NCBI GenBank assembly: GCA_947044365.1
Contig: OX345643.1
Location: 2,692,501 to 2,756,500, forward strand
Direction: 5' to 3'
DNA length: 64,000 nucleotides
Source: Petrosia ficiformis
Lineage: Eukaryota; Porifera; Demospongiae; Haplosclerida; Petrosiidae
The first letter of the stretch is position 1. Each line of letters begins with the position of its first letter. Of this stretch, positions 25,001-37,000 are shown piece after piece. The translations under genes were made by a program, and so were the position numbers. The notes beneath the pieces are model-generated. The model did no database searches. It was not told the origin of the DNA and saw only the letters and a list, made by a program, of their open reading frames with translations.

Positions 25001-28000
25001 TTTGAGTCTAATTTTCCTCTCTCGTCTTTTGGTATATGTGCATAGACAGTACTGCCAAACACACGCAGATGGTCTACTCGTGGTTTCTCACTAAACCAGG
25101 CTTCGTATGGTGTTATATTCTTCACAGCTTTGGTTGGACTACGGTTCCTTAAGTAGACGGCAGTTGATAGGGCCTCAGCCCAGAATCTCTGTGGTAGCTT
25201 AGCTCCAAATAACATTGAACGTGTGGTTTCAACAAGAGTCCTATTCATTCGCTCTGCAACTCCGTTTTGTTCCGGGGTTTTCGGCACTGTCAACTCATGC
25301 TTGATGCCCTCTTGTTGCAGATATTCTTGAAACTCTGTTGAGGTAAACTCTCCCCCATTGTCGGTTCGCAACACTTTCAGCTTGTATCTTGAGCTCTTCT
25401 CCACCATGGCTTTCCACTTCAAAAACTGTTGAAACACCTCATACTTGTGCTTCAGAACATATACCCATGTGAAATGGGTATTATCATCAGTAAACGTGAG
25501 AAAATACTCATTTCCTCCCAGTGATTTTGTGTTCACCTTTCCGCAAACATCACTGTGGACAATGCTAAGAGGTTCTTCTCCTCTTCTACGACCAGTGGTT
25601 GGGAAACGACATCTATGGATTTTTCCATTTACACATGACTCACAGAATCCAACAGACTTTGATACATCATAGTTGAATCCCAGTACTAAGTCTTCACAGG
25701 CCATTTGCTTGAGGTTATTCTCTCCAATGTGTCCAAGTCGTCGATGCCACAGAGTCTCCTTTGACTCCACTATGTTTACTAAGTGATGTGTTGAGTGGGT
25801 GAATTTGAGGTGATAGAGTCCTCCCTTTTTCTTCGCACAGGCAACAACACGTTTTCTATTATCAACAACCTGACACCAGGAATCACAAAAACTGACTTTC
25901 CTTCCTCTATCAGTCATCTTGACAACACTGAGCAAATTATATGAAAGTCCTGGGACATAAAGGACATCATGCAATGTGGTCTTCTTTGGTTCTCCATTGG
26001 GCAGCACCAGCTCCAACTCAACAGTTCCAGAGCCAGTTGCTTGTAGGCTTCGACCATCACCAAGGGTAACCTCTTGCTTCACCTTCAATGTCTTGAAGCA
26101 TGTAAACAATTCTCTCTCATGACAAATGTGGCATGTTGCTCCAGAGTCGATTATCCAGCAATCTGAACAACCAGTTTCTGTGACACCTACAGAGTTTAGT
26201 TCATGGTGTGTCACTGTTAGGCCAACATCACCATCTGAGTCATTGGTGGTTACTTCCACTTTATTGACTTTGTGCTTTGTGTCCTTTCTCCAAGATTTAT
26301 TACGCTGGTTTCTCTCGTCCCTTGCATTGGTTCTTAACACTTGAGGACAGTTTCGTTGGATGTGTCCATAGTTCTGACAGTTATAACATCTGGGTCCTCT
26401 CCTCTTTTGTTTCACAGTCATGGCTCCCTCGATCTTCACACTGGTAGTATCATGCTCGGTCCTCTTCTTCTCTTCGTATAGCAAGCGTTCAGTTACTACC
26501 TCCATGGTTGGCACTTCGGTATTTGCTTCAAGCGCAGTTACAAGGGTGTTGAACGAATCAGGAAGACTAGCAAGGAGACAGACAACACGATCTTCTTTAG
26601 AGATTGCATCTCCAATAATCGACAGTTCGTTAAAAATTTCAGTCATCTCCTTAATATGTGTTTGAACTGAATCACCTTCTTTCAGTCGTAGAGTATGAAG
26701 ACGCTTCCTCAATTGCAACTTGTTCGCCCATGACTTCTTTTGAAACTGATCGCCAAGTTTCTTCCAAACATCGGCTGGGTCATCAGGATCCCCTACCAGA
26801 TACAACAAAGATAGATCAATAGAGAGAACGATAGTGGCCAGTGCTCTATCTCTACGAGTAGCGTATTTGCGGTAAGCATCTGACCCTTCTTCAGGAGTCT
26901 GCTCAGAGCCATTCACGATGCCCCAAACTCCATCTCTGATAAGTGCCATCTTGCATTGTAGCTTCCAAGTAGGGTAGTTAGATCCGTTGAGAGGAACAAT
27001 AGTGACAGTCCTTGATTCTGACATCATTGTAGATTGCACAGCAGTCTAGCAAGCTGGGCTCATAACCTGTTAGAATTAGTTTTCAGAATCTGACTTATAG
27101 ACTGAACTCATAGACACAATAACACACTGAACTCATTACAAAAATGATATAGCAAAACTAAAGAAGATTCTGGAAGATTCCAGATTTCAAAGCACATGTA
27201 CATCAAAACTAATTAAAAGACAGGTTTTAACAAGTTCTTACAACCAGACTAATTAAACTCAAGTGTTACATAAAGATAAACAATGTACAGTCAATTTAAA
27301 GGTCAAACAGTTTGTAGTGCACATCTAACAAATATTAACCGTAAGAGAAGTATAACATACATATACTTGTATTCTCCTCCATCATACGTTGCTACTTCAG
27401 TTTTTACCTCATACATATTCATGAGACATCTTGTCACAAGGAAAGATCGTTCCTCATCTGATAATGACAGGTTGTTTCTCAAATGTGACCACATAGTCTT
27501 CACTTGAGAAACACAATAATGTCTGATAGCCTGCCATTCTGAGATTATAGGACCGTGGATCTTGGACTGGGAATCAGGCTGGGTCAAAAGAGAAATGCAG
27601 AAAGCTCCAAAGTTAGCCCAAAGAAGAAAATACAGAGAGTGGAGAGAGTAAGTCCCCCTTGTGGCATGTTTGTGATAGTCTGGTCGCCCATATTGACCCT
27701 CTGCTGTTAGTTCTACTCCACAATCATAGAGAAGACCTTCAGGACTGATTTTAGAGTCATACTAGAATGGAAGATAGATACAAAAATAAATATTTATATA
27801 TATGATGGATAAATATATGAATAAATTATAAATAGATGAACAATTTAATGGAACCATGACACACACACATCATCATAAATGTACATAAATATGATATACA
27901 TTAACATGTATATTGTACCATGAATCCAGTCATATATGTATTTTTCAGTTCGATTGGAGAGAACAGGTGATACCATAGATGGTTTGATTGTGGCTGACAT

Positions 28001-31000
28001 CCCAAAATCACACCTACCAGATTAGCCAAGCAGTGACAAAGATCTATATCTGACTGGTCTATTATAGAGATTAAATAAGTGTAAATATATATGCTTTGGC
28101 AATGATCGTTACCTTTTGGAGGAGAGGAAAGAAGAGACTTGAACATCTCATACAATGGATCTACCTTTTCTCCTCCATGATCTATTTGTTGAATACGACC
28201 ATTGGGTAAAATCTGCAACATCTATTAATCAAACACCATCAACTTGACATGAATATCATGTGGAAGTCATATGAACTTATGAAACAAATTACCATAGCAG
28301 CACCCTTACCTGAGTATCCTCTCTCAGTGGCATAGAGGACTCTTCTTTCTTAATTAGCAGAGAGGGGTTCAGGAAGCTTTGGATGAGTCTGATCACACTC
28401 TCATCTTTAATATAAGGCTTTAGCTGTTTGCCAATAACAGAACACAGTGGTTGAGATATCCTCTATGTGTGGGTGAGGTTAAAATTCACAGATATCATTG
28501 TCACTATGCTTACATCATTCACAAGAATCATACTAGTAGTCAGAGTTTTTGATAAGTTTTGAAGCATGGGCCAAAGTAGCTCAAAAATGGTTAGTGTGTG
28601 CGCCATTGAGAATAAATCTTGAGCCAATTAACAAAAGAGTTAATGCTGTTAGTCAGAATATAATTATAACTAACTACGCCATTGGCTCAAAGAGAGAACC
28701 ATGCAGTGCCAAATAAAAAGCTCTTTGGGCCAATGGTGCGCCATATGAGCTTATCAAAAACACTGCTAGTAGTATTAAATTATGATTGAAGTACCATTCT
28801 AAACTAATTAATCCTCATTAGACATTATGTACTAAGTTTTGGATAGTGATTCCAAACTTCCTAACCATTACAAATGAACTGTTTTGCAGAGCATCTTTCA
28901 GAAGAGGGGTTTTGCCAAGGCCTAAGAACATTAGCCCCATATTTCCTCCCTGTCTAATTTTATTAAATTTCAAGCTAAAAACCACTCTCGAAGATTGCTA
29001 TTCAAAGAAACACAGTCCTAAATGATCTATAACTTATCATTATATTAAAAGTAAGCAGTAGTAGCTGCATGAGTGTTTTTCAAAAGCCAGCAGGTTAACT
29101 GAACACATCATAATTGCGTAATAATTGCTTCTTGCTCAGGTCAAAGCCTGTAACCTAAATCTTAAATGACTTCTTCAAAGATATTTTCAGTTCTATCTTT
29201 CAGTTCTTTTCTTCTTGCTTGCACACTCTTTGTTGTCATACTTCCTTCTTTTGGTATTCTTTTGGTAATGTGATTTTCTACAAACCGTACTTACCATACA
29301 GGAGCAATAGTACACTGATTAGTGTTAAATATTCCAATACAACAACAATTACATTGGAAAGTTCAAGTTTTGAGCCTAGCTACAAAGACTATGATTTGAG
29401 TAACTGTTTTTAGCTACTTTCTGAGGTAGAATTGGACTGCTAATGTATAACGAATAACAGTTTCTATACTCTGATAATGCACTACACATGCAAACCACAT
29501 GACAATGTAATATTAAGAAACACAGCTTAGATGTTTGTTGTTGTACATTCACAGCTCAAGAAAGCCTTCAGGGCTATGTTAACTATATTAGTGATGCACT
29601 GATAATCGGATTGGATATACAGTACTAGCCATTTATAGTTTTAGTATCGGTATCAGAAAGATGTAACCAATATTGCATAATAAGTGTACATATCACTTTT
29701 ATAGTACTGAGAAAATGCTAATTTTTCACCAGAATGGTGCATGTAACTGTTATTCAAGTAATCTAACTGCTATATGGTGCATGTAACTGTTATTCAAGTA
29801 ATCTAACTGCTATATGGTGCATGTAACTGTTATTCAAGTAATCTAACTGCTATATGGTGCATGTAACTGTTATTCAAGTAATCTAACTGCTATATGGTGC
29901 ATGTAACTGTTATTCAAGTAATCTAACTGCTATATGGTGCATGTAACTGTTATTCAAGTAATCTAACTGCTATATGGTGCATGTAACTGTTATTCAAGTA
30001 ATCTAACTGCTATATGGTGCATGTAACTGTTATTCAGAAAATATTCGAAGAATGAAGGCAACTGTGAGAACGGGCAAATTTATGGTGACCGAATTCATCA
30101 TAATGCATGTGATCAATTTTTGCGAGTGATGCTAACTGGTTAGTGTGAATGAAATATATATAACTAATATTTTTTATATAATATTTGTTATATAGTTATA
30201 GGAATATTGGATTTGATATCGTTACTGTAGTTCATAGTTTGAAATTCAGATACATTAGGAACAAAGTGCCAAGCTTCTGTTTTCAATATTAGCATAGGTA
30301 ATATGACTATAGTAATAAGTATTATTGTCCATTATTTATGGATAGTTCTACATATTACTATGGTCATTAATGAAAGCAGTTGGATTTTTTCCTCATTTTT
30401 TACTTATATTATATTTCCAGTTTTGACTAGATTCCAGCAACCCCAGTAGCCCCCTTGGCTAACCGCAATATAATAATGCATTTTTATTAATCATTGGGGC
30501 CCAATATTACTACGTGTAGTTGTATTACCTTGGAGAGAAAGAAATCATAGTATGTGACCAGCCAAAGCATCATTATAAAGGCTTGTTTTCTGTCAATGTT
30601 CTTTTTGACTTCCTGAGATCCTGTACTACTTGAACTATACAGAGAGAGAGACAGACAGAAAGAAAGACAGAGAGAGAGAGAGACATAGACAGAGAGAAAG
30701 AAAGAGACAGAGACAGATACGTCTTCAGCAGCTATGTTGTCATGCCCACTCAAATATATTGTATATCATGTCATATTAATTGTGCATAGTTATAAATATC
30801 ATGATGTCGATATGTTACATATCACAAGTATTACAAAGTATCTATTTCCCCTCTGATCCATCTATCTATCTATCCATCACTTATCCAGTAAACTGAATTA
30901 TTTATCTAAACATTCACAATCTTCTTCTCTGTTCATTTACAAAGGTGACCAGTAAGTTCTAGTAGCACACATTTCAGCCCAGCTATTTATGAGCCAGTAT

Positions 31001-34000
31001 TTACTTTTTATAATAGCGAAGGAATAATTACAAACAATGACCTATGTCATTCATATGCCTATCATATATTATGGCAAAGACTCAAAATATTATTTATTCT
31101 AAGTAATATCTCACCAGTCCTTTGCAACTTTCAATAGCTGATTAACTGCAGCCTGTGATCCTTCCTTCTCATCAATGTGTAACATGGCAGTTCTAACCTG
31201 CTGGTACAGTTTATTCAAAGGAGTCTTCTGGTCTTTCATTTGCATGAAAGGAAGCATGTAATGTTTACTACTCTCTGTTTGTGTCTGGATGGATGGGTGA
31301 ACCAATTGATGATTATGGGATGGATGGATAAATAAAAGGATTGGTAGTTGAATGGTATGGATAGATGAATGGATGAATGTATGATAGGTCATTGGATGAT
31401 AAAGAATAAATAAAGTATGGACAGATAGATGGATGGATTGATAGACAGATGAATGGATAGATGGAGAGGTGAATGGATGGATAGATGGGTTGACAATAAT
31501 GATAAGTAGACCAATAGACACATACAGATTAAGGACAATACTCTTAAATGTATAGAAGTATACAAGTACCTTCAGTTGTTGATGAAATACAGACAGACAA
31601 TTTATTTCCCTAAAATCTTGATATCTTGTAGTAAACAAGTCAGTAAATTTCCTGTCACTTTGTAACTCATGAAGAAGATGCATTCCCAGTGTTAATCCAT
31701 GTCCCCCTATCATCCCACCTCCAGTACTATCATCATCTAACAGATCATTCAGTTCCTTCATTACTGGAACAAGCTAGAGGAACAGATTTACATATGCTCA
31801 TACGTGACTGGCTCTGAGAAAACCAGGCTTGTGGATTAAAAACAAACCCTGGTGCAGGTGTATATACATACCTCTTCAGTCATACATAGTTGGTCAGTAT
31901 TTCTATTACACTCTGATGCCACCTCTTTTAAAAGACACTGTAGCACTGCTTGTTTCTCTATATGTAAAACAATTTTATCTCCAAGAGGAACATTTTGACG
32001 ATGATATAACTAGAGGAAGAAAGAAGAGGAGAGGAGGAGGAAGAGCATCAAAAAAATAAAGGATAAGGGAGAGGAAATGGAGGAAAAGCAACATGTCAAT
32101 ACAACATCTGTTACCATATACCTGGGATATGTTTCCTGCAACTCTGATCAAACTAGATACACTTCTTGGTTTGGTCAATAGATGTTCCATAAGTGTGAAG
32201 AAATACAAGTGACACAGTGGTTGCTGCATTATGGGAGTCTAGGAAGAGGAAAAGAACAAACAAGTAACGTAAACACATGAACCACACAACTGCATAATTT
32301 TGGTGCTTACCTCAGCTTGGTGGCAATCATGAATTGCTCTACAGTCTTGATAAAATGTTGGGATGTAAGGACCAGCTATGTGATCACCTTCACCTTCAAA
32401 TTGTGATAATACTGTAGAAATAAGTTGACGAGCCTGCAGACATATCAGTAATCAAAGATGTGTAGACAGAAGGGTAGATACATAGATGAATAGAATGATG
32501 GATGATAATTTCATAAATGAATGTGAATGGTAGAGATGGATAAATGATTGGATGGATGATGCATGAGTAGATGGATTGAAAACTGGATGGATGGAATGAA
32601 TGATAGACAAATGGGAAGTAGATGGTTGGCCATGGATGGAGTGATGGGTAGATGGATTAAACAATGGGTATAAGAATGGTTGATGGTTAGAAACTCACCA
32701 CAGTATTGTACATACGAAGTGGATTCAAATCCATATCTGTTGATTCATTACAATATACTAGTATACGAGATAGAAACATCTTATATGTTGTCATGGAAAC
32801 ACAAATAGAGGAATCATCAGATGTGAATTTGAGTTCCTTCTTTTGAAAAGACATTTGAGTAGAGACTTTCCAGTTTTGTGGTGAATTAGCAAATTTCAGG
32901 AACCACTTTTGATCCTCAATGGAATATGTCATTCTGTGTTGTGATCATGAATATCATTATCATGTGATCCAGCCCATGTATGGTAGACACAAATACACAG
33001 ACAGACAAACACAACATATTACACTAACTGTTCTAACATACAGTCATACACATATTATACATATGTACCTATACTTCGAAAAGAAATGGTCTAATAATTC
33101 CTCTTGTAATCTTCTTGACATCTCTAAACTAATTGATCCTTGTTCTGTTTCTATTAGCATCTCATGTGTCACTTCAATGCACTCAGAAAGATGTGGAATA
33201 TTTGTATTCTCCTTGAGCTATGGAATAAAAGGTCAAAGATCAGTATGAACATATACAAGCATGAGCAAACCTTCAAATTAGTTTCAAAATATGTCTGCAG
33301 TAGCGTGGTGAAGACTTGACTTCCTTTGATCAGAGCATCATCATCAGGTGTCTGGTGAATATGTATCATTACAAATGCACAGTGCATTATGTTGAACATG
33401 GCCTCCTCCTTTGGAGAGATAGATGTTACATAGAGATGAGACTTGAGGGCTGGCATTGACATAACTCGCAGGTAAGTCTGATACCAGATCCGTAGTACTT
33501 CAACCATGATACCTCCTAAATGGTATGAAAGAAATTATGAATGATATGTATAAAATGTATGAAACAAATGTCACATCATGATTGGTGGATGAAAAGAGTT
33601 CTTAGTATGAATGGTATGCACATGTATTAAGATCAGTAGATGTAAGGAATGTATGGAATGCACATGCTGTTATGTTGTAGGTACTATTTACCATGTTGTA
33701 TAATTTTTATAAACGAAAGTTTATTGAGCATAAAAAAACATACCGTATTTTCTGAATTAAATGTCTACTTAAAATAAACGCCTGCCTTAAGCACAACACT
33801 AGTGCAAATAAATGCTTATCTCGAATAAACGCTTGTTTGGGTGTGGTCATGTGTGTCTTCAGAAACACATGTACATTTGCCAGTGTGTTATCATACTTTC
33901 TATTTAGTTGCAAAGTGTTAGACTGTTATATTTCAGTTAATTGTGGAGAAGTTTCAAGAGAAGCACAAATCACATGATATGACATTCAAGTTGAAAGCAG

Positions 34001-37000
34001 TCAAAGCAGGTAGGAAAAAGTCAACCCATTAAACACCTACCTTGAATATACACCTGCTTTGTTTAAATGCCAGATCAAGAATGCTGGAAGTGAAATAAAC
34101 ACCTGGGCATTTAATATAATAGATGTTTCAACCCATAGATCTTCATCAGTATAAAAAATGAAAGCCTAATTATTTAGATGCGTATTTATATGGGCATTGG
34201 CGTGACATGTAGAAAGTTCGGGTAGTGGTGTGGCTCATATATCTGGGGCATTGCCTTGTAAAAAATGATGAAGGAAGGCAGACAACAATTAACTCAGGGA
34301 AGAGGTGAGCAGATGTCTTCAAAAAAATGTCATTCGTAAGACAAATTTGAAAGAAGCTGAATGTGAAACCTTGAATAGACTTAGGAAGGAGTATAGCAAT
34401 CCACCAGACCCTTCCAGTCCCCTCGCTTGCAGTGAAATGGGTCTGGCTACAAGACTAAGAGTATACTTAAACCCCACAATGGTCTTTGTTGTTACAGGGC
34501 CACGCCTACCATTCTGAACTGTACATGTACTGTCTATATGTCACATCAATGGCTATACAAAACGCATCTAAATTATTAGGCTTTCAATTTTATACTGATG
34601 GGTTGAAATGTCCATAATTATTTTAAATAATTATTATAATACTACATGTATATTCTTTTATGCTCAATAAACTTTCATTTGTAAAAAAATACATGCTATA
34701 TAATATAATTACAATTACTATAATTATGTGATGAATAATAAAATATAAATGCATGTATGTGTGGTGTGCACAAGATTAAGTATACATACCAGTGGCACTC
34801 AAAAGGGTTTGGATACCCACATCATCTACATGGAAATAATTAATGAAATTGTAAGGTTTCACAGGGTGACCATAAAATCACGTGTGGAGTTATTTTTAAA
34901 GAAGTCAGGAGATATTGCTGGATTTGTAGGTATTTACCATACCGAAATATTATTACTTAGGTATGTAAGAAGCTAAAACAATGAGTGTTCTACAAACACA
35001 CACCCCATACATGGTGCCACATTAAGGTTGTGAGTAAGTGTTACTAATATGACCAGTATAAAGAAATTCCAATCCAATCACTTAGCTCAACTTGCACATG
35101 CCCTTGAATTAAATGCATGAAATAAATGCCTATTACAATTATTACCTTTCTCTTTATTCTCCTCATGTTGAGGGGACACAGCACCAACAATAGCTGAAAA
35201 TAAAGCTGATATCACAAATACACTTAACATTTGTGGATCTCCAAATGGATGTTTAGTTTTTTGAATAGCTTTGATAAATTCAAAAGCAGGAGAGGAGAAC
35301 TCATTATCAGACAATGAATTGGAAGCTCCTGCAGCAACTTGCTCAAGTGGACGGAGTAAAGAGGACAAGTTACCCATAGTGTTCTTATTATAGTCAACAT
35401 ATATATGTAGATAAATGATTCTCTGTACCAGTGGTAACTCTAGGAATTCAGAGAAGAAAGCCTGAATTACATTACATGATAGAGAAGATGTTACTATGTC
35501 CACATGTAGTGAGTGATAGATGAAATCAGAGAAATATCTACTCCACAAATCAGTAGAATGATCTATTAGATATCTAAGAAATATGTAAACTGGATTACAA
35601 GAGACTCTTTCATCCTGGGAGGAAATAGTTTATAATTATAATCACTATAATATATATATACATACTATATATATATTACATGTACATGTATGATGTTTGC
35701 AAACCAATTAAGGTTACGGTATAGTGTTTGCCCACGTAATATGCGCGTGATGCGCGGGTGAGTCACTTACAGCTGATTACATATCAAAATGGAAGTGCAT
35801 GCATGCTATTTTTTTGGCGTCAGTTTATTCCCTGGTTACCAAAATTCCTGCCATATACTGTGTGTTATCTAATTATAGTCAGGTGTGGACTGGGTGGCTC
35901 GAAGAGTTTTCGTAAAGACAACGAAAGATTGGCAAGAAACGAAGCTTTTTGTGGTCATGGACTGGGTTAAAATGGTGTCTGAAGAGACATGTGACTTTAT
36001 ATCTCCAGTTCTATGGCTCAGAACCTTAAATCTCTTCGAGCCGCCCTCAAGTAAGTCCTACAGTAGTCGGAAATGGCGAGAGTACAAGGATAGAAGCACT
36101 GTTGGTGGCTAGATTTGACGCTGAAGATCTGGCAGATGAGAGATCGACATCAGTGGCTCAGTATAACACAGCAAGAAACAAGTGCCAAAGAAATCGTGAC
36201 TTTTTACAGTAAACTTTTCATTGTTTGTTGTACAGTTTTACAATAACAACTGCAGTTTATGATACAATGGAAAAAAGTATCTCATGAATAATTAATATAA
36301 AACTGTATGTATACCGAAACCTTAAAACATTCAGGTCAACCCATCTTTGAATAATTCAGTCCAAATGTAAGTATACACTGTACAATATGTATATATGTCA
36401 TTCACAGTTTTCAAATATTAACTGGTTGTGAAAATTGACAAATCTGGATTATTTTAAAATGTTATATACAAAACAAGAAAAAGTTATGGAGACAAATATA
36501 TCCTTATGATTGCTTTGTGTCATCATCTTTCTGTGATTATGGCTGACCTTCTGGTGTTAGAAACCCAACAATCTATTATAATTACTGTTTGTCCACTCTT
36601 CCTACTTTTAAAAAGTTTTTTCATATTTCAGCTAGAACAGCTATTAGTTCTAGTTTTTATTTAAGTTACAAGCAGCTTTCTTTTTACTAGTCCTGTGGAG
36701 CTCAAGTGCATGTTTTTTACATGCTACACATCCATGAATTGACTGAGCCACCTGGAATGACACAACATCCTTAACTAACGCATATGTGACACAAAAATTC
36801 AACTCAATGAACAACAATCATAGGATGGCCCTGTAGGCCCACAAAAATTCAACTCAATGAACAACAATCATAGGATGGCCCTGTAGGCCATAAATACATA
36901 AACAAATACTACATGTAACTACACATGTATGTATATTTATATGTACAGTACACACACTTGTCATGTGTAAATATATATTTACATAACATTTCTACATACA

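Larger units (their letters stand above)
22815..27335 (-). mobile_element. full-length Copia LTR retrotransposon with 5-bp target duplication
   Basis: Two 263-bp LTRs (22820-23082 and 27068-27330) bound a 3,985-bp interior on the minus strand, so the 5' LTR is the right one. Target duplication is AATAT (22815-22819 and 27331-27335). The LTRs start TGTTAGA and end CTAACA and appear identical base for base. The interior carries one intact Gag-Pol frame. It lies in an intron of the RNF213-like gene, in the same transcriptional direction. Identical LTRs and no stop codons mean a very recent insertion, possibly still active. Confidence 0.97.

Noticed and set aside
27027..27039. GTG start for the Copia polyprotein, four codons longer
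   Set aside because: An ATG follows in the same frame and eukaryotic initiation favours it.
29733..30035. CRISPR-like array
   Set aside because: Units are directly abutting and identical, without variable spacers; the DNA is animal.
34305..34517. 70-codon plus-strand frame
   Set aside because: Inside an inverted-repeat element, no transposase motif.
35885..36112. Plus-strand frame with several Trp residues
   Set aside because: It lies across a hairpin (arms at 35896 and 36032) in an intron; the composition reflects inverted repeat DNA.
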